Assembly (NCBI RefSeq): GCF_025447595.1
Contig: NZ_JAOEJU010000005.1
Location: forward strand, 124,001-188,000
Direction: 5' to 3'
DNA from: Pseudomonas koreensis
GTDB taxonomy: Bacteria; Pseudomonadota; Gammaproteobacteria; Pseudomonadales; Pseudomonadaceae
Length of the DNA: 64,000 bases
Part shown: one piece after another, positions 37,258 to 47,741 of the stretch
Layout: each line of letters starts with the position of its first letter
How positions within the stretch are numbered: the first letter of the stretch is position 1
Notes under the pieces: generated by a model
Database searches by the model: none
Told to the model about the DNA's origin: nothing
The model's input: the letters and a program-made list of their open reading frames with translations, nothing else
Program-made: the position numbers and the translations under genes

Positions 37258-38958
37258 TCAGAACAGAAAGTACCGTTGGGCCATCGGCAAGGTTTCGGCC
37301 GGCTCGCACCACAACAGCACACCGTCGGCCTTGACCTGATAGGTCTGCGGATCGACATCGATCTGCGGCAGATAATCGTTGTGGATCAGGTCGGTTTTCT
37401 GCACATCACGGCAGCCTTTGACCACCGCGATTTTCTTCTTCAGGCCCAACGCTTCGGGCAGTCCGGATTCTTGCGCAGCCTGGCTGATGAACGTCAGGCT
37501 GGTGGCGTGCAACGAGCCACCGTAACTGGCGAACATCGGGCGGTAATGCACCGGTTGCGGGGTCGGAATCGAGGCGTTGGCGTCGCCCATCAGGCTCGCG
37601 GCGATGGCGCCGCCCTTGAGAATCAGCGTCGGTTTCACGCCGAAGAACGCCGGGCGCCACAGCACCAGATCGGCCCATTTGCCGACTTCTACCGAACCCA
37701 CTTCATGGCTGATGCCGTGGGTGATCGCCGGGTTGATCGTGTACTTGGCGATGTAGCGTTTGGCGCGGAAGTTGTCGTTGCCTTCACCGTCCTGCGCGAG
37801 CGGGCCGCGCTGCTTTTTCATCTTGTCGGCGGTCTGCCAGGTGCGCGTGATGACTTCGCCGACGCGGCCCATGGCCTGGCTGTCGGAACTGATCATCGAG
37901 AACGCGCCGAGGTCGTGGAGGATGTCTTCGGCGGCAATGGTTTCGCGGCGGATGCGGCTTTCGGCGAACGCCACGTCCTCGGCGATGCTCGGGTCGAGGT
38001 GGTGGCAGACCATCAGCATGTCGAGGTGTTCGTCGATGGTGTTGCGGGTGAATGGCCGGGTCGGGTTGGTCGAACTCGGCAGCACGTTGGCGAAACCGCA
38101 GGCCTTGATGATGTCCGGCGCGTGGCCGCCACCGGCACCTTCGGTGTGATAGGTGTGGATGGTCCGGCCCTTGAATGCACCGAGGGTGGTTTCGACGAAA
38201 CCGGACTCGTTGAGGGTGTCGGTGTGGATCGCCACCTGCACGTCGTACTGGTCGGCGACGCTCAGGCAGTTGTCGATGCTCGCCGGGGTGGTGCCCCAGT
38301 CTTCGTGCAGCTTGAGGCCGATGGCGCCGGCCTTGACCTGTTCGATCAGCGGCTCCGGCAGACTGGCGTTGCCCTTGCCGGTGAGGCCGATGTTCATCGG
38401 GAACGCGTCGGCGGCCTGGAGCATTCGCGCCAGGTGCCACGGCCCCGAGGTGCAGGTGGTGGCATTGGTGCCGGTGGCAGGTCCCGTGCCGCCGCCGATC
38501 ATGGTAGTGACGCCGCTCATCAGCGCTTCTTCGATCTGCTGCGGGCAGATGAAGTGGATGTGGGTGTCGATGCCGCCGGCGGTAAGGATCATCCCTTCGC
38601 CGGCAATCACTTCGCTGCTGGCGCCGATGGCGATGGTCACGCCGGGCTGCACGTCCGGGTTGCCGGCCTTGCCGATGGCGGCGATGCGCCCGTCCTTGAG
38701 GCCGACGTCCGCTTTGACGATGCCCCAGTGGTCGATGATCAGCGCGTTGGTGATGACGGTGTCGACCACTTCAGCGGCCAGCAACTGGCTTTGGCCCTGG
38801 CCGTCGCGGATCACTTTGCCGCCGCCGAATTTCACTTCTTCGCCGTAGGTGGTGAAGTCCTGTTCGACCTCGATCCACAGCTCGGTGTCGGCCAGGCGCA
38901 CCTTGTCGCCGACGGTGGGGCCGAACATGTCGGCGTAGGCTTGACGCGAGATCTTCAT
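37258..38958 (-). CDS. ureC: Urease alpha subunit UreC
   Basis: 566 residues, the catalytic subunit hydrolysing urea to ammonia and carbamate in the cytoplasm. The dinickel ligands are all present: His133 and His135 (GIDTHIHFI), the carbamylated Lys216 (GLKLHEDWG), His245, His271 ([12 protein letters not shown]) and the Asp of SSDSQAMGR. The mobile-flap Cys-His pair lies in MVCHHLDP. Numbering is one less than the Klebsiella enzyme. It is the last structural gene of the unit, separated from ureB by a REPIN. Confidence 0.97.
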   Translation of the reverse strand: MKISRQAYADMFGPTVGDKVRLADTELWIEVEQDFTTYGEEVKFGGGKVIRDGQGQSQLLAAEVVDTVITNALIIDHWGIVKADVGLKDGRIAAIGKAGNPDVQPGVTIAIGASSEVIAGEGMILTAGGIDTHIHFICPQQIEEALMSGVTTMIGGGTGPATGTNATTCTSGPWHLARMLQAADAFPMNIGLTGKGNASLPEPLIEQVKAGAIGLKLHEDWGTTPASIDNCLSVADQYDVQVAIHTDTLNESGFVETTLGAFKGRTIHTYHTEGAGGGHAPDIIKACGFANVLPSSTNPTRPFTRNTIDEHLDMLMVCHHLDPSIAEDVAFAESRIRRETIAAEDILHDLGAFSMISSDSQAMGRVGEVITRTWQTADKMKKQRGPLAQDGEGNDNFRAKRYIAKYTINPAITHGISHEVGSVEVGKWADLVLWRPAFFGVKPTLILKGGAIAASLMGDANASIPTPQPVHYRPMFASYGGSLHATSLTFISQAAQESGLPEALGLKKKIAVVKGCRDVQKTDLIHNDYLPQIDVDPQTYQVKADGVLLWCEPAETLPMAQRYFLF

Positions 38959-39010
38959 GTGTTCGCCTTGGAATTCAATTGGTTTTGAGACTGTTCGCTT
39001 CGCTCACAGA

Positions 39011-39075
39011 TTCGCGAGCAAGCTCGCACCCACAGTGGGAATGCGATCACCTGTGGGAGCGAGCCTGCTCGCGAT
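39011..39075. repeat. REPIN between ureB and ureC
   Basis: Inverted REP units at 39011-39034 and 39052-39075, inside the urease operon. Confidence 0.85.
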
Positions 39076-39091
39076 GGAGGCACCGCAAAAT

Positions 39092-39396
39092 TCAGAGGTC
39101 ACCCATGACCCGCCCGGCAAACCCGAACACCCGTCGGTGCCCGGCGTACTCCACCAGTTCCACCTCGCGGCTCTGGCCCGGTTCGAAGCGCACCGCCGTG
39201 CCCGCCGGAATGTTCAGGCGCATGCCACGGCTGGCCGCGCGGTCGAAGGTCAGGGCGTCGTTGGTTTCGAAGAAGTGGTAGTGCGAACCGACCTGGATCG
39301 GCCGGTCGCCGCTGTTCGCCACTTTCAGGCTGACGGTGCGGCGACCGACGTTGAGTTCGATGTCGCCGGGCTGGATCCGGTATTCGCCGGGAATCA

Positions 39397-39397
<1 letters not shown>
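39092..39397 (-). CDS. ureB: Urease beta subunit UreB
   Basis: 101 residues, matching the usual beta subunit. [19 protein letters not shown] at the N-terminus and [18 protein letters not shown] with [17 protein letters not shown] are diagnostic. It forms the (UreABC)3 holoenzyme with UreA and UreC. Its start overlaps the stop of the upstream GNAT gene by 1 nt (TGATG), so translation is coupled. Confidence 0.96.
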
Positions 39398-40469
<1,072 letters not shown>

Positions 40470-40478
40470 GGCGCGGCC

Positions 40479-40781
40479 TCAGACGATCGGTTGATGGACG
40501 GTGACCAGTTTGGTGCCGTCGGGAAACGTCGCTTCGACCTGGATCTCCGGGATCATTTCCGGGATGCCTTCCATCACTTGATCGCGGGTCAGCAGAGTGG
40601 TGCCGTAGTGCATCAGCTCGGCCACGGTCTGGCCGTCACGGGCGCCTTCGAGCAGCGCTGCCGAGATGAAGGCCATGGCTTCCGGGTAGTTGAGTTTCAC
40701 GCCACGGGCCAGTCGCCGCTCGGCAACGAGGCCGGCGGTGAAGATCAGCAGCTTGTCTTTTTCGCGTGGGGTCAGGTCCAT
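40479..40781 (-). CDS. ureA: Urease gamma subunit UreA
   Basis: 100 residues starting [23 protein letters not shown]. The segments [21 protein letters not shown] and [30 protein letters not shown] are invariant in gamma subunits. The longer frame to 40934 reads through the REPIN and is rejected. A REPIN separates it from ureD upstream. Confidence 0.96.
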   Translation of the reverse strand: MDLTPREKDKLLIFTAGLVAERRLARGVKLNYPEAMAFISAALLEGARDGQTVAELMHYGTTLLTRDQVMEGIPEMIPEIQVEATFPDGTKLVTVHQPIV

Positions 40782-40835
40782 CGTAGAAATCCATTTGGGC
40801 AGATTGAAAAGGTCGGGACTGTTGGCACAGATCCC

Positions 40836-40925
40836 TGTGGGAGCGAGCTTGCTCGCGAAGACGGCGTCACACTCAGCATTTGAGGTGACTGATGCAACGC
40901 TTTCGCGAGCAAGCTCGCTCCCACA
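40836..40925. repeat. REPIN between ureD and ureA
   Basis: Inverted REP units at 40836-40859 and 40902-40925, inside the urease operon. Confidence 0.85.
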
Positions 40926-40937
40926 GAAAAGCATGTT

Positions 40938-41777
40938 TCATGTGTTCCAGATTCGGGGTGGCAGGGCTTCGCGGCCAAGAAGCGCAGGCCTGAGCAATCG
41001 CCACAGATCGATCATCCAGGCCCGCGCCAGCAACGCTTCACTGGCCAGGCAACGTGCGACCAAAAGACCGGGCAATTGCGTCAGATCCCCGCGCACGTCG
41101 TGCCCCAGCGAGCGGCAGCGCTCCAGCAGTTCGGCGTCGACTTCACCGGTCACCAACAACGTCGCAAACACCGGGTTGCCATCCAGCCCGATCGGCGAAT
41201 CAAGCAAGCCGTCATCACCGACGATGCGCTGGCGCTCATGCCACAACAACCGTCCATCGCGACGAATATCCAGATGCGCCTGGAAATGCCCGAGGTCGAA
41301 ACGTTCTCCGCTGGCCGGACGACCCAGCGCTACCACGTCCCAGTAAAACAGCCGCGCATCGCCTTCAAGATCAATCGAGGTCGAGAGTTCCGCCTGGGCG
41401 GCGCTGTAGACGATGGTCTCCTGAGGCAGCCATTCCAGTGTCGCGCCATCGGCGACATGCAGGTTCAGCGACTGATAAGCGGGCCCTGCCGCGCGATACC
41501 ACTTGGCCGCGCCGGGGCTGGTGATCTGTGCCCAGGCGCCTTGTTCGACACGGGCGCTGATGTCGAGCCGGTCACCGCCGGCAATCCCGCCCGGCGGGTG
41601 GACGATGATGTGCTGGCAGACCTCGGGCCCTTCGGCGTACAGATGCTTTTGCACCCGCAACGGGCCGAGGTGCCGGCGTCGGGTCGGCCGCGTGCAATCG
41701 CCGAAGCGGGCGTAGGCCAGCTCCAGTTCGGCATGCCAGCTCGGGGTAAACAGGGCAGTCGCAACAGGTAAGTTCAT
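40938..41777 (-). CDS. ureD: Urease accessory protein UreD
   Basis: 279 residues. Recognisable blocks are [48 protein letters not shown] and [17 protein letters not shown] (outlined). UreD docks on apo-urease and recruits UreF and UreG for nickel insertion. It begins 43 bp after urtE and shows no strong promoter, so it probably continues the urt transcript. Confidence 0.93.
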   Translation of the reverse strand: MNLPVATALFTPSWHAELELAYARFGDCTRPTRRRHLGPLRVQKHLYAEGPEVCQHIIVHPPGGIAGGDRLDISARVEQGAWAQITSPGAAKWYRAAGPAYQSLNLHVADGATLEWLPQETIVYSAAQAELSTSIDLEGDARLFYWDVVALGRPASGERFDLGHFQAHLDIRRDGRLLWHERQRIVGDDGLLDSPIGLDGNPVFATLLVTGEVDAELLERCRSLGHDVRGDLTQLPGLLVARCLASEALLARAWMIDLWRLLRPALLGREALPPRIWNT

Positions 41778-41820
41778 GTTTTCTGATTATCGTTAGGACG
41801 CTACAGATTAGACCGTAACC

Positions 41821-42519
41821 TCAAATAGTCACCAGCCCGCGCACACCTTCGGCTTCCATATTTTCGCCACGGCCCTGCTGCACGATCTCGCCCCGGGACA
41901 TCACCAGGTATTGATCGGCCAGTTCGGCGGCGAAATCGTAGAACTGCTCCACCAGCAGAATCGCCATGTCGCCACGGGCCGCGAGCTTCTTGATCACCGC
42001 GCCGATTTCCTTGATCACCGACGGCTGGATGCCCTCGGTTGGCTCGTCGAGGATCAGCAGCCGTGGACGACTGGCCAGTGCGCGGCCGATGGCGAGTTGT
42101 TGTTGCTGACCGCCGGACAGGTCACCACCGCGCCGCTGTTTCATTTGCAGCAGAACCGGGAACAGCTCGTAGATGAACGCCGGAACCTCCTTGGCTTCGC
42201 TGCCGGGAAAACGCGACAGGCCCATCAGCAGGTTCTCTTCCACGGTCAGCCGGCCGAAGATCTCCCGGCCCTGCGGCACGTAGGCGATCCCGGCGTGTAC
42301 ACGTTGATGCGGCTTGAACGTGGTGATCGGTTTGCCTTCCCAGTTCACCGCGCCTTCCTTGGCCGGCAGCAGGCCCATCAGGCATTTGAGCAGCGTGGTC
42401 TTGCCCACGCCGTTGCGCCCGAGCAGACAGGTCACTTCGCCGACCTTCACGTCAAAGCTCAGGCCGCGCAGGATGTGGCTTCCGCCGTAGTACTGGTGCA
42501 GCTTGTCGACTTGCAGCAT
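41821..42519 (-). CDS. urtE: Urea ABC transporter ATP-binding protein UrtE
   Basis: 232 residues. Walker A GRNGVGKT, signature LSGGQQQQLAIGRAL, Walker [15 protein letters not shown], and VEQFYDFA in the H-loop position. The DEPTEGIQP wording and MLQVDKLHQYYGGSHILRG start are typical of UrtE among LivF-like proteins. It is the last urt gene, separated from urtD by a REPIN. Confidence 0.93.
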   Translation of the reverse strand: MLQVDKLHQYYGGSHILRGLSFDVKVGEVTCLLGRNGVGKTTLLKCLMGLLPAKEGAVNWEGKPITTFKPHQRVHAGIAYVPQGREIFGRLTVEENLLMGLSRFPGSEAKEVPAFIYELFPVLLQMKQRRGGDLSGGQQQQLAIGRALASRPRLLILDEPTEGIQPSVIKEIGAVIKKLAARGDMAILLVEQFYDFAAELADQYLVMSRGEIVQQGRGENMEAEGVRGLVTI

Positions 42520-42550
42520 GTTCAGTGTCCTTGAAATTCACACCAATCCC

Positions 42551-42638
42551 TGTGGGAGCGAGCTTGCTCGCGAAGCGATTGGCCTGTCACGGTGATGTCG
42601 GATGTGCCGCCGCTTTCGCGAGCAAGCTCGCTCCCACA
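42551..42638. repeat. REPIN between urtD and urtE
   Basis: Inverted REP units at 42551-42574 and 42615-42638. Confidence 0.85.
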
Positions 42639-42649
42639 ATGATGTTGTG

Positions 42650-43519
42650 TCAGCGGCCGAGGTAAACCTCGATCACGCGCTCGTTGTCCTGCACCTGTTC
42701 CAGCGATCCCTCGGCCAGCACGCTGCCCTGGTGCAACACGGTGACGTGGTCGGCAATCGAGCCGACGAAGCCCATGTCGTGTTCCACTACCATCAGCGAA
42801 TGCTTGCCCGCCAGCGACTTGAACAGCTCGGCGGTGAACTCGGTTTCGGCGTCGGTCATGCCCGCCACCGGTTCATCGAGCAGCAGCAATTGCGGGTCCT
42901 GCATCAGCAACATGCCGATTTCCAGAAACTGCTTCTGCCCGTGGGACAGCAACCCCGCCGGGCGATTGACCGAGGTGGTCAGGCGAATGGTGTCGAGCAC
43001 TTCGCTGATCCGGTCTTTCTGCTCGCCGCTCAACTTAGCCCGCAGACTGGCCCACACCGACTTGTCGGTTTTCTGCGCTAGCTCCAGATTCTCGAACACG
43101 CTCAGCGCTTCGAACACCGTCGGTTTCTGGAACTTGCGCCCGATGCCGGCCTGGGCGATCTGCACTTCGCTCATCTGCGTCAGGTCGAGGGTTTCGCCGA
43201 ACCAGGCCTTGCCGTGGCTCGGCCGGGTCTTGCCGGTGATCACGTCCATCAGCGTGGTCTTGCCCGCGCCGTTGGGGCCGATGATGCAGCGCAGTTCGCC
43301 GACGCCGATGTACAGGTTCAGATTGTTCAGCGCGCGGAAACCGTCGAAGCTGACGCTGATGTCTTCCAGGGTCAGGATCGTGCCGTGGCGGGTGTCGAGG
43401 CCCGGCCCGACGCGTTGCCCGAGGCCGATCGAGTCGCGGCTGGTGCCTTCGTCCTTGTTGGGCTCCACCGGGAAAAACGCCGGTTCCAGCATGAATTCAG
43501 CGCTCGCCGTGACTCTCAT
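42650..43519 (-). CDS. urtD: Urea ABC transporter ATP-binding protein UrtD
   Basis: 289 residues. A ~45-residue extension precedes the usual start (TILTLEDISVSFDGFRALNN). Walker A GPNGAGKT, a signature of LLSHGQKQFLEIGMLL with the G-Q core typical of LivG-like ATPases, Walker B LLLLDEPVAGMTD. Overlaps urtC by 4 nt. Pairs with UrtE. Confidence 0.92.
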   Translation of the reverse strand: MRVTASAEFMLEPAFFPVEPNKDEGTSRDSIGLGQRVGPGLDTRHGTILTLEDISVSFDGFRALNNLNLYIGVGELRCIIGPNGAGKTTLMDVITGKTRPSHGKAWFGETLDLTQMSEVQIAQAGIGRKFQKPTVFEALSVFENLELAQKTDKSVWASLRAKLSGEQKDRISEVLDTIRLTTSVNRPAGLLSHGQKQFLEIGMLLMQDPQLLLLDEPVAGMTDAETEFTAELFKSLAGKHSLMVVEHDMGFVGSIADHVTVLHQGSVLAEGSLEQVQDNERVIEVYLGR

Positions 43520-44595
43520 GATTCACCTCGTTTCTTCAGCAGACCGATCACGCCTTTGGGCAGGTACAACGTCACGACGATGAACAGCGCGCCGAGAAAG
43601 AACAGCCAGTATTCGGGGAAGGCCACGGTGAACCAGCTCTTCATGCCGTTGACCACGCCGGCGCCGAGCAGCGGGCCGATCAGCGTGCCGCGCCCGCCAA
43701 GGGCTACCCACACGGCGGCCTCGATCGAGTTGGTCGGCGACATTTCGCTCGGGTTGATGATCCCCACCTGCGGCACGTACAACGCACCGGCCAGACCACA
43801 TAACACCGCGCTCAACACCCAGACGAACAGCTTGAAACCGCGCGGATCGTAGCCACAGAACATCAGGCGATTCTCCGCATCGCGCAACGCGGTCAGCACC
43901 CGGCCGAACTTGCTGCGGGCCAGGCGCCAGCCGATGAACAGGCTCGCCACCAGCAGCAACACCGTCGCCAGAAACAGCACCGCACGGGTGCCGGGTTCGG
44001 TGATGCCGAAACCGAGGATCGTGCGGAAATTGGTGAAGCCGTTGTTGCCGCCGAAGCCGGTCTCGTTGCGGAAAAACAGCAGCATCCCGGCGAAGGTCAG
44101 GGCCTGGGTCATGATCGAGAAATACACGCCTTTGATCCGCGAACGGAAGGCGAAGAAACCAAACACCAACGCCAGCAACCCCGGCGCCAACACCACCAGG
44201 CACATCGCCCAAAGGAAATTGCCGGTGCCGCTCCAGTACCAGGGCAATTCGGTCCACGACAGGAAGGTCATGAACGCCGGCAGACCATCACCGGCAGCCT
44301 GGCGCATCAGGTACATGCCCATCGCATAACCGCCGAGGGCGAAGAACAGACCATGACCCAGCGACAAAAGACCTGCGTAACCCCAGACCAGATCCAGCGC
44401 CAGGGCGACGATGGCGTAGCAGAGAATCTTGCCCACCAGCGTCAGGGTGTAAGCCGAAACGTGCAGCGCACTGTCCGCCGGCAACAACGACAGCAGCGGC
44501 AGGGCGATCAGCAACGCGAGAACCACCGCGCCGACAGCGAGCGTGACTTTCGGGCCGGCCTTTTGTGTGGCCGTGACAAGTAGAGGCTGGTTCAT
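43516..44595 (-). CDS. urtC: Urea ABC transporter permease UrtC
   Basis: 359 residues from MNQPLLVTATQKAG; the longer open frame upstream reads antisense-like sequence inside urtB. LivM-type permease with DLVWGYAGLLSLGHGLFFALGGYAMGMYLMRQ, CGYDPRGFKLFVWVLSA and ALGGRGTLIGPLLGAGVVNG. Its ATG overlaps the urtB stop by 1 nt (TGATG). Confidence 0.92.
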   Translation of the reverse strand: MNQPLLVTATQKAGPKVTLAVGAVVLALLIALPLLSLLPADSALHVSAYTLTLVGKILCYAIVALALDLVWGYAGLLSLGHGLFFALGGYAMGMYLMRQAAGDGLPAFMTFLSWTELPWYWSGTGNFLWAMCLVVLAPGLLALVFGFFAFRSRIKGVYFSIMTQALTFAGMLLFFRNETGFGGNNGFTNFRTILGFGITEPGTRAVLFLATVLLLVASLFIGWRLARSKFGRVLTALRDAENRLMFCGYDPRGFKLFVWVLSAVLCGLAGALYVPQVGIINPSEMSPTNSIEAAVWVALGGRGTLIGPLLGAGVVNGMKSWFTVAFPEYWLFFLGALFIVVTLYLPKGVIGLLKKRGES

Positions 44596-46097
44596 CAGTC
44601 GATCACCCGTCCTTTCAGTGCGAAGAGGCCTTGCGGACGTTTCTGGATGAACAGAATGATCAGCGCGAGGATCAGGATCTTGCCGAGCACCGCACCGATC
44701 TGCGGTTCGAGAATCTTGTTGGCGATGCCCAGGCCGAAGGCGGCGAACACGCTGCCGGCCAATTGCCCGACACCGCCGAGCACCACCACCAGGAACGAGT
44801 CGATGATGTAGCTCTGGCCGAGGTCCGGACCGACGTTGCCGATCTGGCTCAGCGCCACGCCACCGAGCCCGGCGATGCCCGAGCCGAGGCCGAAGGCGAG
44901 CATGTCGACACGCCCGGTTGGCACGCCGCAGCAGGCGGCCATGTTGCGGTTCTGGGTGACGGCGCGCACGTTCAGACCCAGGCGGGTCTTGTTCAGCAGC
45001 AGCCAGGTCAGCACCACCACAAACAGCGCGAAGGCGATGATCACGATGCGGTTGTACGGCAGCACCAGATTCGGCAACACCTGAATCCCGCCGGACAGCC
45101 ACGCCGGGTTCGCCACTTCAACGTTCTGCGCACCGAACACCAGACGCACCAGCTGAATCAGCATCAGGCTGATGCCCCAGGTGGCGAGCAGGGTTTCCAG
45201 CGGGCGGCCGTAGAGGTGACGGATCACCGTGCGCTCCAGTGCCATGCCGATGGCGGCGGTGACGAAGAACGCCACCGGCAGCGCGATCAGCGGATAGAAC
45301 TCGATGGCATTCGGCGCATAGCGCTGGAACATCAACTGCACGACGTAGGTCGAGTAGGCGCCGAGCATCAGCATCTCGCCGTGGGCCATGTTGATCACGC
45401 CGAGCAGGCCGAAAGTGATCGCCAGGCCGAGTGCGGCGAGCAGCAGAATCGAACCGAGAGACATGCCGCTGAAGGCCTGTCCGAGCAGTTCGCCGACCAG
45501 CAGTTTGCGCTTGACCTGGGCAAGGCTGGTTTCGGCGGCGGTGCGCACGTTGGCATCGGTTTCGACGCCGGGTTCAAGCAGGCCTTCGAGGCGGGTGCGG
45601 GCCAGCGGGTCGCCGGTTTCACCGAGCAGACGCACGGCCGCGAGGCGCACCGCCGGGTCGGTGTCGACCAGTTGCAGATTGGCCAGCGCCAGGCTCAGGG
45701 CGGCGTGGACGCTTTCGTCTTGTTCGCCAGCCAGTTGCTGGTCGAGGAATTTCAGCTGCGCCGGTTTGGCGCTTTTCTGCAATTGCTGCGCGGCGGTCAG
45801 ACGGGTTTTGGCGTCGGCAGCGAGCAATTGGTGGCTGGCCAGTGCGGTGTCGATCAGACCCCGCAGGCGGTTGTTCAGGCGCAGGGTCTTGGGTTGGCCG
45901 TCGACGGTCAGTTCGCCTTGTTGCAGGGCGTTGATCAGTTCGACACGCGCCGGATCGGGCTGCGCGGCCCAGGTTTCCAGCAGTTTGGCCTGTTGCGTGG
46001 GGTTGGCGGCGACGAAGTCTTCGGTATCCCCGGCATGGGCGGCCATCGGCAGTAAAAGTGCGACGGCCAGGAGCAAACGGTATAGGGCAGTGGGCAT
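44595..46097 (-). CDS. urtB: Urea ABC transporter permease UrtB
   Basis: 500 residues. ATG at 46097 follows AAGGCG; an alternative Met at 46121 is possible. A signal peptide (AAHAG) and a ~190-residue periplasmic alpha-rich domain with HEAT-like DPAVRLAAVRLLGETGDPLARTRLEG precede the LivH-type membrane core (LGVINMAHGEMLMLGAYSTYVVQ, GLGSGIAGLGGVALSQIGNVGPDLGQ). This long N-terminal extension is normal for UrtB and separates it from LivH. Confidence 0.92.
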   Translation of the reverse strand: MPTALYRLLLAVALLLPMAAHAGDTEDFVAANPTQQAKLLETWAAQPDPARVELINALQQGELTVDGQPKTLRLNNRLRGLIDTALASHQLLAADAKTRLTAAQQLQKSAKPAQLKFLDQQLAGEQDESVHAALSLALANLQLVDTDPAVRLAAVRLLGETGDPLARTRLEGLLEPGVETDANVRTAAETSLAQVKRKLLVGELLGQAFSGMSLGSILLLAALGLAITFGLLGVINMAHGEMLMLGAYSTYVVQLMFQRYAPNAIEFYPLIALPVAFFVTAAIGMALERTVIRHLYGRPLETLLATWGISLMLIQLVRLVFGAQNVEVANPAWLSGGIQVLPNLVLPYNRIVIIAFALFVVVLTWLLLNKTRLGLNVRAVTQNRNMAACCGVPTGRVDMLAFGLGSGIAGLGGVALSQIGNVGPDLGQSYIIDSFLVVVLGGVGQLAGSVFAAFGLGIANKILEPQIGAVLGKILILALIILFIQKRPQGLFALKGRVID

Positions 46098-46121
46098 AGT
46101 CAGTCGCCTTGACGCGGACAT

Positions 46122-46226
46122 TGTGGGAGCGAGCTTGCTCGCGAAAACGGTCTGACATTCACCATCGATGTCGACTGTCAGGGCCCTTTCGCGAGCAAGT
46201 CGAAGCGTCGAACCGTCGCTCCCCCA
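46122..46226. repeat. REPIN with expanded arm between urtA and urtB
   Basis: A standard REP at 46122-46145 is paired with an expanded unit at 46188-46226 (GAGCAAGTCGAAGCGTCG then AACCGTCGCTCC), related to the expanded arm at 22431-22469. Confidence 0.75.
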
Positions 46227-46270
46227 GGGATTTGTACCCGCCTCAAGTATCGAGGCGGGCATCCAATGGC

Positions 46271-47536
46271 TCAGTTGCTCTTCACCGCATACTCCGGCTT
46301 CTTGTCGTTACCCGGAATGAACGGACTCCACGGCTGCGCCCGAATCGGCCCCTCGGTCTGCCACACCACGTTGAACTGACCGTCGCTCTGGATCTCGCCG
46401 ATCATCACCGGTTTGTGCAGGTGGTGATTGGTCTTGTCCATGGTCAGGGTGTAGCCGGACGGCGCGGCGAAAGTCTGGCCGCCGAGGGCTTCGCGGACCT
46501 TGTCGACGTCGGTCGATTTGGCTTTCTCCGCCGCCTGCGCCCACATGTGGATGCCGACGTAAGTGGCTTCCATCGGGTCGTTGGTCACCGCTTTGTCGGC
46601 GCCCGGCAGGTTGTGTTTCTTCGCGTAGGCTTTCCAGTCGGCGACGAATTTCTTGTTCGCCGGGTTATCCACCGACTCGAAGTAGTTCCACGCTGCGAGG
46701 TTGCCCACCAGCGGCTTGGTGTCGATGCCGCGCAGTTCTTCTTCGCCCACCGAGAACGCCACCACCGGTACGTCAGTGGCCTTCAGGCCCTGGTTGGCCA
46801 GCTCTTTGTAGAACGGCACGTTGGAGTCGCCATTCACGGTCGAGATCACAGCGGTCTTGCCGCCGGCCGAGAATTTTTTGATGTTGGCGACGATGGTTTG
46901 ATAGTCGCTATGACCGAACGGGGTGTAGACCTCTTCGATGTCTTTATCCGCTACCCCTTTGGAGTGGAGGAACGAACGCAGGATCTTGTTGGTGGTGCGC
47001 GGGTAGACGTAGTCGGTGCCGAGCAGGAAGTAGCGCTTGGCGCTGCCGCCTTCTTCGCTCATCAGGTATTCAACCGCCGGGATCGCTTGCTGGTTCGGCG
47101 CGGCGCCGGTGTAGAACACGTTCGGCGACATCTCTTCACCTTCGTATTGCACCGGGTAGAACAGCAGGCCGTTGAGTTCTTCGAACACCGGCAGCACCGA
47201 TTTGCGCGACACCGACGTCCAGCAACCGAACACCACCGCGACCTTGTCCTGGGTCAGCAACTGCCGGCCCTTTTCCGCGAACAGCGGCCAGTTCGACGCC
47301 GGGTCGACCACCACCGGTTCAAGCATCTTGCCGTTCACCCCGCCCTTGGCGTTGATCTCGTCGATCGTCATCAACGCCATGTCCTTGAGCGACGTTTCGG
47401 AGATCGCCATGGTGCCGGACAACGAATGCAGAATCCCGACCTTGATGGTCTCGGCGGCCTGTACGGTCCAGGTCATGCCCATCGCGGCAATGGATGCCGT
47501 GAGTGTGAAAGCCTTGATCAAACTGCGACGCTTCAT
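46271..47536 (-). CDS. urtA: Urea ABC transporter, periplasmic urea-binding protein UrtA
   Basis: 421 residues from MKRRSLIKAFTLTASIAAMG, with a signal peptide cleaved near VQA. Type I binding protein with KVGILHSLSGTMAISETSLKDM, GGVNGKMLEPVVVDPASNWPLFAEK and FVADWKAYAKKHNLPG, diagnostic for UrtA (FmdD-like) among Liv proteins. It is the first gene of the nitrogen run, behind a sigma-54 promoter. Confidence 0.94.
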   Translation of the reverse strand: MKRRSLIKAFTLTASIAAMGMTWTVQAAETIKVGILHSLSGTMAISETSLKDMALMTIDEINAKGGVNGKMLEPVVVDPASNWPLFAEKGRQLLTQDKVAVVFGCWTSVSRKSVLPVFEELNGLLFYPVQYEGEEMSPNVFYTGAAPNQQAIPAVEYLMSEEGGSAKRYFLLGTDYVYPRTTNKILRSFLHSKGVADKDIEEVYTPFGHSDYQTIVANIKKFSAGGKTAVISTVNGDSNVPFYKELANQGLKATDVPVVAFSVGEEELRGIDTKPLVGNLAAWNYFESVDNPANKKFVADWKAYAKKHNLPGADKAVTNDPMEATYVGIHMWAQAAEKAKSTDVDKVREALGGQTFAAPSGYTLTMDKTNHHLHKPVMIGEIQSDGQFNVVWQTEGPIRAQPWSPFIPGNDKKPEYAVKSN

Positions 47537-47601
47537 TGTGCGATCTCCATGAACGTTAAAGTTTTTTATGGTTGGCAGATGCGAACGACTGAAGGGTGTT
47601 T

Positions 47602-47617
47602 TGCAAGGGCTGTGCCC
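47602..47617 (-). promoter_or_regulatory. Sigma-54 (RpoN) promoter of urtA
   Basis: On the minus strand GGGCACAGCCCTTGCA matches the -24/-12 consensus with the invariant GG and GC and correct spacing; it differs at two non-core positions. It lies 65 nt upstream of the urtA ATG, as expected for NtrC/RpoN-controlled urea uptake. Confidence 0.8.
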
Positions 47618-47710
47618 GGTCGGGATCAGGCAGGGAAATGTCGGTTTAGAGCGGTCGCGCGCGCAGGCGACGCACCATGAGAGGACGTGTTGCATGCAAA
47701 GGTGCAGCGG

Positions 47711-47733
47711 GGTGCGCCAGATTGGGGCGCACC
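47711..47733. terminator. Hairpin downstream of the metal ABC permease gene
   Basis: GGTGCGCC (47711-47718) and GGCGCACC (47726-47733), 7-nt loop, begin 9 bp after the permease stop on the minus strand. No T-run follows; a weak or Rho-assisted transcript end is possible. Confidence 0.45.
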
Positions 47734-47741
47734 CGGAGGAT

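Noticed and set aside
37276..38988. A 570-codon plus-strand frame opposite ureC
   Set aside because: UreC is unambiguous by active-site residues; the opposite frame is a codon-bias artefact.
44631..46055. A 474-codon plus-strand frame opposite urtB
   Set aside because: UrtB is supported by motifs and operon overlap; this frame is Gln/His-rich shadow sequence.
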